Below are positions 1-6,400 of a stretch of DNA of 11,154 nt, piece by piece. How positions within the stretch are numbered: position 1 is the first letter of the stretch; each line of letters starts with the position of its first letter. The DNA lies in assembly GCA_024688095.1 (NCBI GenBank), contig JAILEJ010000469.1, positions 1-11,154 on the forward strand. The letters are read 5' to 3'. The notes under the pieces are model-generated. The model was given only the letters and a program-made list of their open reading frames with translations, did no database searches and had not been told where the DNA came from. The translations under genes were made by a program, and so were the position numbers. Source of the DNA: Butyrivibrio sp. (GTDB lineage Bacteria > Bacillota > Clostridia > Lachnospirales > Lachnospiraceae).

Positions 1-551
1 TTCAGATTGTTTATATATTCTTTGAATTTTTCAGCAGGCAGCTTTTCCAGATCAATTACAGGAAGATCCTTAGAAGGATTTTTAATATTTTTCCATGCAG
101 CAATGTTATCTTTGGTGAATACAATGAAAGGATTATCTGCAAGTATAAATTTAAAATTCCATTTTTCAAATACTCCAACAAGTTCGTCAAACTGAGAAGC
201 AAGTGGAATATCTACCATTCTGGTATCTATAGAAACAGCTTCTGCTACCTGGAAAAATTTAAGAATCAGTTTGTCTGCAATTCCCGTTTTTCTGTACTGC
301 TCATCAACGTATAGCCAGGTTATATTTAAAAAGGGCTCATCTGTATCATCCTCTATAGTAAACATTTCCTGAGAAAATATCAGTACGCCAACCGGAAGGA
401 AACCATCAGTGGTTTCAATTAACGCACCTATTCCATGGTATCCGTATAAATCAAGACATCCATATGTATAGTCTGACATAAGAGCATTAAAGTTTTCTTT
501 GTTATCATCATCAATTTTTGTAATATAAATTTCTGTTTTTTCTTTTGTCAT
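1..551 (-). CDS. GNAT-family N-acetyltransferase-like protein, C-terminus cut by the window edge
   Basis: An open frame starts at the ATG at 551-549 and runs without a stop off the left edge, giving 183 visible residues. The start is supported by a GGAGG ribosome binding site (complement of 561-565) nine bases upstream, and by overlap of its ATG with the stop of the preceding gene (ATGA). The visible part looks like one GNAT domain. A beta strand reading LNITWLYVDE leads into QYRKTGIADKL, which fits the family's acetyl-CoA pyrophosphate-binding motif R/Q-x-x-G-x-G/A as R-K-T-G-I-A. A beta-alpha-beta continuation follows (FEKWNFKFI). The strand order and spacing match the GNAT protein at 2504-3346 closely, so the two are probably paralogues. 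By analogy it probably continues into a second, degenerate GNAT-like half beyond the window. The substrate is unknown. No signal peptide is seen, so it is likely cytoplasmic. The fold call is fairly secure; acetyltransferase activity is inference. Confidence 0.72.
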   Translation of the reverse strand, partial: MTKEKTEIYITKIDDDNKENFNALMSDYTYGCLDLYGYHGIGALIETTDGFLPVGVLIFSQEMFTIEDDTDEPFLNITWLYVDEQYRKTGIADKLILKFFQVAEAVSIDTRMVDIPLASQFDELVGVFEKWNFKFILADNPFIVFTKDNIAAWKNIKNPSKDLPVIDLEKLPAEKFKEYINNL

Positions 552-2260
552 GCCTGATTTCCTCCATTATTTTCAAACCATCTTCTTACTAATCTTTTAA
601 GTACGCGCTTTCTTGGATATTGTGTATGTATTATTGAGGCATCCTTGACGAATGTATTCATTATCTGATCGAACTGATCCGCATTATCCAATTTCATAAG
701 CTGACTGTTTTCATTAACAATGTAAACACCCTTTGCTAGATCATTTATGGCAGCCTGTCTGTAAGCCTGATTGTTTTTGAAATCAACAAATGCTTCATGG
801 TGCATTTGTTTGGATTTATTGTTGGTATCTATTTTTGTATCTCCTGTGGTGTTAAGGTTAACACTGTGTGTAAAAGGAGTAAGGATTATTCTGTCAGCTG
901 ATAATAATTCTGTTGGTCTGAAGCAGAATGAGTAGTCTGTTTGCAATGAGTATACAACTGTATGCCTTGTATTTTCTTTATTTAGAGCACGGTAAACACC
1001 TTTTCTTTTCTCAAATGGTTTTTTATTGTCCTTTGCCACTTCTTTATCTGTAAGTTCATTTCCATCTCTGTCATATATTCCTGTTCCAGTAATGTTACCT
1101 TTTAGGGTGGCTTTTTTAAGAAGTCTTGTATTTCCGCGTATAAGCGTTGAAGGTCTGCCAGGAACAGGGTCATTACTTCTTATATCAAATTTAACCATAT
1201 CTGCAATTTTTGCAGGATAAGTGGAATATATCCATTGATTTATTGCAAGCATGGCAGGTGTAGCTGCTACAGCACCTCTGCTGTGTGAGTTTACAACTAT
1301 ATGAATAGGTTGCATTTCAGCAAGTGCTGCATCCCCCTTTTTCTCATAGTCTTCTTTCATTTTATCAAGCCTTGGTGTAAGCCATTTTTTTCCAAGTATT
1401 CTTACATATCGTTGGAGATTTGTAATTCCATAAGTTCCTGCATTTAGGAATCCTAAAGAAAATAATCCAAGAGGCCCTGCCAAAGAATACTTGGTTTTTG
1501 TTGCACCAAGTTCATTAGTTTCTGATTTCATACGTATATATTTATGGACTTTATTTTCAATAGGAATTTTATATCCATAAGTTTCTTCATAATCTTTTAG
1601 AGCGTCATCATAACCTTCATTATATTTATCATATTCTTGTTTTTTTCGGTGAATATAACCTTTTCTGAAAAATCCAAAGAATCTTTCAAACCTGCTGATT
1701 TTTTTATGCCCTTTGGAAAAGTCGAAAGTAGCTTCTGTTCCATCAGCATATTTCTTTGTGTAAGTTCCTTCGCCGCTGAAACCTTTATATAGTTTTGGAG
1801 GCTCTTTGTAGCCACTTCCTGCCATATCAAATTCAAGTACATCAGAACCCTGGTTTGCATATCTTGAACCCAATGCACTGTGAAGTTCCAGCTTTTTTAC
1901 TTCAGGGTTGTTTTGCTGTGCAGGTAAAATATTAACTCCGTTTTTTTCAGCAAGCTTGGCTTCTTTTAAAGAAGTTACTGATGTAAGAATTGAATTTATT
2001 GAGCGAAATCCAAAATCAATTTCATGCTTATTTCTTTCTATTGTATTATGAATTTTTGCAACATATTCAGTGTCAGCAAGTCTGGCCTGTTGCTTTTGGG
2101 TAGCTTCGATGTTTTCAAGAGAATGAAGTCTTTTCTTATGGACAAGATTTTGATGATCTTCATTAAAATTGTTTTGATTCTGGTAAGTTTGCTCATTGTC
2201 CTCATTAATATTAATTGTACGATTTAATGATTCATTTTCTATATCAGATTTATCTGGCAT
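548..2260 (-). CDS. Putative alpha/beta-hydrolase (lipase-like) protein with long polar N-terminus, 570 aa
   Basis: The start ATG at 2260-2258 has a perfect AGGAGGA ribosome binding site seven bases upstream (complement of 2268-2274). Residues 1-130 are polar and rich in Asn, Gln and Glu, with helical character and no signal peptide. Residues 185-240 are basic and aromatic (an FERFFGFFRKGY patch near 191-202), then charged helix. A short hydrophobic Gly-rich stretch lies at about 259-280. The core suggests an alpha/beta hydrolase: a hydrophobic strand IHIVV leads to NSHSRGAVAA, with the candidate nucleophile Ser327 in S-x-S-x-G, where the usual first Gly is Ser. A second strand then leads to NDPVPGRP, with Asp364 in the D-P-V-P setting typical of class 3 lipases. 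Candidate catalytic His residues are His465 (FTHSVN) and His487/488 (MHHEAF). The C-terminus is strongly basic (PRKRVLKRLVRRW). The substrate is unknown; a lipid or ester is inferred. It is divergent from the right-hand GNAT/giant unit and overlaps the left GNAT gene. Distant DUF2235-type or phospholipase-effector relationships are possible but not shown. Confidence 0.6.
   Translation of the reverse strand: MPDKSDIENESLNRTININEDNEQTYQNQNNFNEDHQNLVHKKRLHSLENIEATQKQQARLADTEYVAKIHNTIERNKHEIDFGFRSINSILTSVTSLKEAKLAEKNGVNILPAQQNNPEVKKLELHSALGSRYANQGSDVLEFDMAGSGYKEPPKLYKGFSGEGTYTKKYADGTEATFDFSKGHKKISRFERFFGFFRKGYIHRKKQEYDKYNEGYDDALKDYEETYGYKIPIENKVHKYIRMKSETNELGATKTKYSLAGPLGLFSLGFLNAGTYGITNLQRYVRILGKKWLTPRLDKMKEDYEKKGDAALAEMQPIHIVVNSHSRGAVAATPAMLAINQWIYSTYPAKIADMVKFDIRSNDPVPGRPSTLIRGNTRLLKKATLKGNITGTGIYDRDGNELTDKEVAKDNKKPFEKRKGVYRALNKENTRHTVVYSLQTDYSFCFRPTELLSADRIILTPFTHSVNLNTTGDTKIDTNNKSKQMHHEAFVDFKNNQAYRQAAINDLAKGVYIVNENSQLMKLDNADQFDQIMNTFVKDASIIHTQYPRKRVLKRLVRRWFENNGGNQA
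561..565 (-). promoter_or_regulatory. Ribosome binding site of the left GNAT gene, inside the end of the hydrolase gene
   Basis: The minus strand reads GGAGG nine bases before the ATG at 551. It lies within the last codons of the upstream hydrolase-like gene, near its Asn-Gly-Gly tail. Together with the ATGA overlap it indicates translational coupling of the two genes. Confidence 0.7.
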
Positions 2261-2267
2261 TTAAATA

Positions 2268-2274
2268 TCCTCCT
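2268..2274 (-). promoter_or_regulatory. Strong ribosome binding site of the hydrolase-like gene
   Basis: The minus strand reads AGGAGGA seven bases before the ATG at 2260. This is a near-perfect match to the anti-Shine-Dalgarno sequence and fixes the start codon. Confidence 0.85.
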
Positions 2275-2306
2275 AACATAACAGCCAATTCTAATAACTA
2301 ACATAT

Positions 2307-2432
2307 ATACGAATAAGCATTAAAAAATGGACAAAAATATAAAAATATAAATTATAAAAATATAATGTGCAAATTATAAAAAAAATATAAATTATCGGTT
2401 TTTTATTGCCTTATTAATCGTCTGATTCGTAT
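2307..2432. repeat. Inverted related blocks flanking the divergent promoter core
   Basis: The plus strand reads ATTCGTAT at 2425-2432 and its exact complement ATACGAAT at 2307-2314. Just inside these lies a second matching pair: TTTTTTATTGCCTTATT at 2399-2415 on plus, and TTTTTTAATGCTTATT on minus (complement of 2312-2327). Spacing between the two elements differs on the two arms, with about 14 extra bases on the right arm. The arrangement fits shared operator or promoter sequence serving both directions. Confidence 0.4.
2341..2395. repeat. Short AT-rich direct repeats in the divergent region
   Basis: The 15-mer AAAAATATAAATTAT occurs exactly at 2341-2355 and 2381-2395, 40 bases apart, close to four helical turns. 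The shorter AAATTATAAA occurs at 2349-2358 and 2371-2380. Low sequence complexity makes some repetition expected, but an exact 15-mer with helical phasing is compatible with a protein-binding or DNA-bending element. Confidence 0.5.
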
Positions 2433-2490
2433 TAAAAAGTAGACAGTGATTTAGAAAATATTTTTATAAACAAATATTATTTATCAAAAT

Positions 2491-2497
2491 AAAGGAG
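2491..2497 (+). promoter_or_regulatory. Ribosome binding site of the right-hand GNAT gene
   Basis: AAAGGAG lies six bases before the ATG at 2504, a standard strong Gram-positive site that supports this start codon. Confidence 0.85.
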
Positions 2498-2503
2498 AAA
2501 TAT

Positions 2504-3346
2504 ATGAAGATTACACCAATTACCAATGAAAATCTGGAGCATTTTGAAAAGTTCATTTCAAAGGAAGATGCGCAGTTTATAAAGGAAGGAAGCGCAATTA
2601 TTCCGATTGGACTCGTTGCGGATGATGTAGAAGAGGGGAAGAATCTGGCAGCCGGAGCAATTTGTTGCAGACCAGACGACTTTATTTTAGATATTACCTC
2701 TTTTTGGATTGCTCCAAGCTATAGAGGAAGAGGAGCTGGAAAATTTTTACTTGATGAAACCAAGCGACTTTTTATGAAAGAAGATATGGAATTTAATACA
2801 GAATTCATGATAGTAGATAAGGAACAGGAAGATTTTGTAGATTTTCTTGAGGAGTATGGATTCAATTATATAGATCCTGAATACGATATCTACAGTATTA
2901 AAGTGAAAGACCTTGATGAAACAAAAATTTCTGGCAAGGAAGGATCAGGAAAAGTATTTTCATCAATTGATAAAAAAATGATAGAAGAAGCCCAGAAGTT
3001 TGCGGATAAAAAGGGATTAAATACTCCTATGAATGGCTTTAACAGTGAATCAGTTGATAAAGACATTAGTGTACTTCTTTCTACTAATGATAAGGTAGAA
3101 GGATTTGTTGCATTTGAAAAGCTTGCTGATGACAGACTGCTATTATCTGCGGTATGGGCTGAAATGCCTGTTACAGTTCTTCATATTCTTGAGAAAGCTG
3201 TGAATCTGGTAAAGTCGAAATATTCACCCGAAACTACAATTTTAATCCAGTCAGTAGATGATACAACAGATGATCTTCTGGATAATTTATTTGGAGATAA
3301 TATCAGTGAGGTAACATGTAGATTCCGTTACCCTGTAACAGAATAA
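2504..3346 (+). CDS. Tandem GNAT-family N-acetyltransferase-like protein, 280 aa
   Basis: A clear ribosome binding site and ATG define the start. Residues 1-145 form a GNAT domain. The strand LDITSFWIAP leads into YRGRGAGKFLL, a canonical R-x-x-G-x-G motif that in this family binds the pyrophosphate of acetyl-CoA. It is followed by a helix and the strand/helix pair FLEEYGFNYI. Residues 150-280 look like a second, degenerate GNAT-like half (DKVEGFVAFEK, then strands and a helix near AVNLVKSKY) without the R-x-x-G-x-G motif. At 280 residues it is about twice a single GNAT domain, consistent with a duplication. It resembles the partial GNAT protein at 1-551 across its N-terminal half. The giant gene follows 89 bases downstream on the same strand with no obvious terminator between, so the two are probably co-transcribed. 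The substrate is not predictable; small molecules, antibiotics, lysines or N-termini are all possible. No export signal is visible. Confidence 0.8.
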   Translation: MKITPITNENLEHFEKFISKEDAQFIKEGSAIIPIGLVADDVEEGKNLAAGAICCRPDDFILDITSFWIAPSYRGRGAGKFLLDETKRLFMKEDMEFNTEFMIVDKEQEDFVDFLEEYGFNYIDPEYDIYSIKVKDLDETKISGKEGSGKVFSSIDKKMIEEAQKFADKKGLNTPMNGFNSESVDKDISVLLSTNDKVEGFVAFEKLADDRLLLSAVWAEMPVTVLHILEKAVNLVKSKYSPETTILIQSVDDTTDDLLDNLFGDNISEVTCRFRYPVTE

Positions 3347-3380
3347 ATTTATTTGGAACCGGTTAAATATTGTTGAATAA

Positions 3381-3412
3381 ATCCTGCGCATAATAAAAAA
3401 GAATGGCAGGAT
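3381..3412 (+). other. Inverted repeat in the leader of the giant gene
   Basis: ATCCTGC (3381-3387) pairs perfectly with GCAGGAT (3406-3412) across an 18-base AT-rich loop. There is no T-tract behind it, so it is not an intrinsic terminator. The right arm contains AGGA, a possible Shine-Dalgarno for the tiny reading frame at 3419-3433, so the hairpin could modulate translation. Seven base pairs with a long loop is weak, and chance is possible. Confidence 0.3.
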
Positions 3413-3418
3413 AATAAG

Positions 3419-3433
3419 ATGAATGGAGCATAG
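3419..3433 (+). other. Possible four-codon minicistron just upstream of the giant gene
   Basis: ATG AAT GGA GCA TAG (Met-Asn-Gly-Ala) ends two bases before the giant gene's ATG at 3436. It has a candidate AGGA ribosome binding site at 3408-3411, seven bases upstream. Ribosomes finishing here could re-initiate on the long gene, whose own site (GGAG, 3425-3428) is modest and lies inside this minicistron. It may equally be chance. Confidence 0.25.
3425..3428 (+). promoter_or_regulatory. Ribosome binding site of the giant gene
   Basis: GGAG lies seven bases before the ATG at 3436. It is shorter than the sites of the other genes in the window but correctly spaced. No better in-frame start is nearby; the next in-frame Met codon is about 30 codons in. 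Confidence 0.6.
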
Positions 3434-3435
3434 AT

Positions 3436-6400
3436 ATGGATTTTAAGTTTAATGATGAGAAAAAGCAGAAAGCGTATGATTATATCTCAGCTGAGAAAAA
3501 AGACCAGAAGACTATTAATAAGAATATGAATGATAAAGCTAATGTTTTTCAGCAGGACTGGAATGAAAAGACTTATGAAAAGCATAAAGAAAAAATCGCT
3601 AATGATTATCATAGACTCTGGAAAGAAAAAGAAAAAGGTATTTATGGAAGAACTCTTGAAAAAATGGAGGATGTAAAGGTAGAAGGTGCTCTTGAGGGAC
3701 AGTTTGAAAACCAGTTACATCCGGGTGAAAGATTTTTCCGTAAGACAAGAAATAAAGAAAATAATAAGATTATGGGCTGGAGAAAAGAGAATGGTGAAGC
3801 ATGTCATTATGACAAGAATACTGTTCGTGAAGCTGCAGCATTAGATAAATATGAGAAATATCACAGTACATATTTTGAAAGTAGAAATCATCAGAAGGGT
3901 CTTTTCAATGATTATACACATATGAATCTTTCTGAACAGCTTGCACAGGGATACAAGGATAATATAAGAGTACAGAGAAATAAGTATGGTGCATTCTTTG
4001 GAACAATTACAGGTTCACTTAAGTCCTTTAAAGATACATTTATGCAGAGATGTTTTGGTGAGTATGAAGACAGAAGAAAGATATCTGCAGAGGATGAACT
4101 TAATTCAGCAGTAAGACCATTTATGGTTATGACAAAGAAAAAATTCTTTTTCTTCAAAACACAGGTTGGACGTCTTGGTACAGAGACGAAGAGAGAAAAA
4201 AAGGATGGCTCAGAGTACAGTAAGAGTATTATAAGAGATTACACAACAGGTGATAAGGAAAAGAGAATTGCAGTTATGGATGAGCTTGCTACAAAGCTTG
4301 TAAACTTTAAGCTTACTCCAAATATGCTTACAAATAAGTATTTAGCTAAGAATACTTTGCAGATGCAAAGATATACAGATATGCTGAATGCTTTTGTAAA
4401 TATGACTAATTATAATCCTTACTATCTGGATGTAAAAGCTGAGCATCATACAAATCCTGAGATGATGGCACTCGTACGTAGTAGAATTATCCTTATGGCT
4501 CCTATTATGAGCGAATTTATGGAAAAACACAGATATCACTTTGGCCTTCAGAAAGAAAAAGGAATTCTTGGTAAGACTAAGGTTATCAAAAATGGCAATG
4601 CACAGTCTGATGAAGAATATAACAACTATGTAAAAAATACCTGGGAAATGATTAAGCAGGTATATAATTCTACTGCAGATTTCATGGACGATTATGCAGA
4701 TCTTAAACTTGGATCATCACTTAAGACTATTGAGGATGAAGCAACTGCGAAACGCGCAGAAAGAAAGAAATATCAGAAAGATGAGAACCTTGATGACAGC
4801 ATATTTGATATAAAATATGATGTTAAAGGCGAAAAAGCTAAAAAGCTTGTTGAGGTAAGAAACAAGATTTCTTCTAATCCATATATTTATGAGATATTCA
4901 GTGGAGATATGGATCAGCTTTTTGGCAGATATCATGAACTTACAAGAAGACTTGATGAAATTGAAGCAAGATTTCAGGGTGTAAATAATCTACTTTCAAC
5001 TGCTGGACAAGAAAAATTCAGAAATAAGGATGTTCCAGGCGTTTGGAAAGCATATCTTGAAAAAGAAGTCCTTCGTATGGAAGGTGAACAGGAAATAATG
5101 AAGAAACAGCTGCTTCAGTATGAAGTAACTATTGAATATCTTGTTAATCAGAATGTTTCAGATAAGAATTTCAAGCTTACTGAAATGAGCGAAGATGTTA
5201 AAACAATTCTTAAATTCGAAGGACTTAATCATATATTCAAGGTGCAGGAAGCATATGAATATAATAATATGTTCTATCAGCTTACTGGAATATATGATCC
5301 TAAAAACTTCAAAGACTTTGTTGATAAGAAAACAGGTAAGAAGGTTGAAATTAATGATCTTACTACAAAGTATAACTTTACTATGCTCAAGAGAGGTATG
5401 GAAAGAGCACGTCTTGTTAACAGACTTGTAGATGGTAAGACTGTAGTAAATGTTAATAAGGTTGAAGATCTTAATAATATTGAAAGAAGATTTGTCTGCA
5501 ACAGCAAGTTTGAAGAAGCATCAAAGATTATTGATGCTATCAAGAAGGCTAAGGAAGAAGAAAAGGCTAAGAAGAGTGAAGCAGCTAAAAATAATCAGGA
5601 ATACAAGGAAGTAACTGAAATTGATGTAAATCTTGGTACTGAACAGGTAGAAGGTCAGGAAGAGCCTCAGCAGAAGATTAAGAAGGTTAAACTTACAGAC
5701 ATTAGTAAGTATGAACTTACATTAAATCAGATTGCAACTTTGGATATCAATGATATCACAGCAAGATATAGCATTAATAAGGAACTTGATGTTACTAAGG
5801 ACGAGACCTTTGAAAAGTATTTCCAGATAAAGAGTATTGCTGCAATTGGAGATATCCTTGAAAAGGATTATAACGGTGAAAGTATTGAAGGCTTCAATAA
5901 GCTTACTGATGAGCAGAAAGATGAAGTAAGAATTCGTGCAGCTATGTTTAAGGATTACTTCAAGAAATGGGAAGGACGTATGGAGTATACACGTTCTGAA
6001 GCATATGAATATCTTGAAGATGTAGCAAATATGCAGGGTAATAATGAAATTATCGAAGGTGTAGGTAAGAAGTTTAGATTAACTACATTTGAAAACTTTA
6101 ATTCTGATCTTGTTGATAAGTACTGGCTGGGCAAAGAGGTTTCTGAGCAGGATAAAGCAAGAGCAAATCAGATGTATAACTTCATTAATGGTATGGCAAC
6201 AGCTAATGATTATAAAGCTGCACAGATTAAAACATTTAATAAGGAAACTTATAAGGCATATAAGGCTAAATTTGAGGAAACAAAAGTACGTAGAAGCTTT
6301 GAAGTTACATATACTCAGGACTTCAATGAACTTGTAAAGAGTGGAATTATTAAATGTAAGGATGATAAAGAACTTGCTGAAAAGAAAGCTGAATATCTCA

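Larger units (their letters stand above)
2261..2503. promoter_or_regulatory. Divergent, extremely AT-rich intergenic control region
   Basis: This 243-bp stretch holds no gene and separates two divergent transcription units, so it must carry both promoters. On the plus strand a plausible sigma-A promoter is TTGCCT (2406-2411), 18 bases, then TATTAA (2430-2435). On the minus strand TTGTCC (complement of 2329-2334) is followed by a TATATA-rich element (complement of 2304-2309), but at 19 bases the spacing is long, so that call is weak. The centre (2331-2395) is almost pure A and T with repeated elements. Inverted, related sequence blocks flank it and could be operators. The region's role as a promoter is secure from gene orientation; the exact boxes are guesses. 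Confidence 0.6.

Noticed and set aside
7..195. 62-codon plus-strand frame at the left edge
   Set aside because: It is antisense to the GNAT gene, whose frame is open from 551 to the edge and has a recognisable acetyl-CoA motif and a ribosome binding site.
2331..2400. CRISPR or replication-origin iterons in the AT-rich intergenic region
   Set aside because: Repeats are short, of very low complexity and only two copies, with no spacer pattern, Cas or replication genes, and the position is explained by divergent promoters.
3310..3332. GGTAAC/GTTACC hairpin at the end of the right-hand GNAT gene as a terminator
   Set aside because: The stem is only six base pairs, lies inside the coding region and has no T-tract after it.
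3357..3364. Palindrome AACCGGTT between the GNAT and giant genes as an operator
   Set aside because: An eight-base palindrome without flanking symmetry or a second copy is not enough to support a binding site.
3436..4100. Type VII secretion substrate (WXG100 or LXG) N-terminus on the giant protein
   Set aside because: The N-terminus is helical and basic, but I see no W-x-G turn, LXG pattern or paired small helical partner gene in the window.
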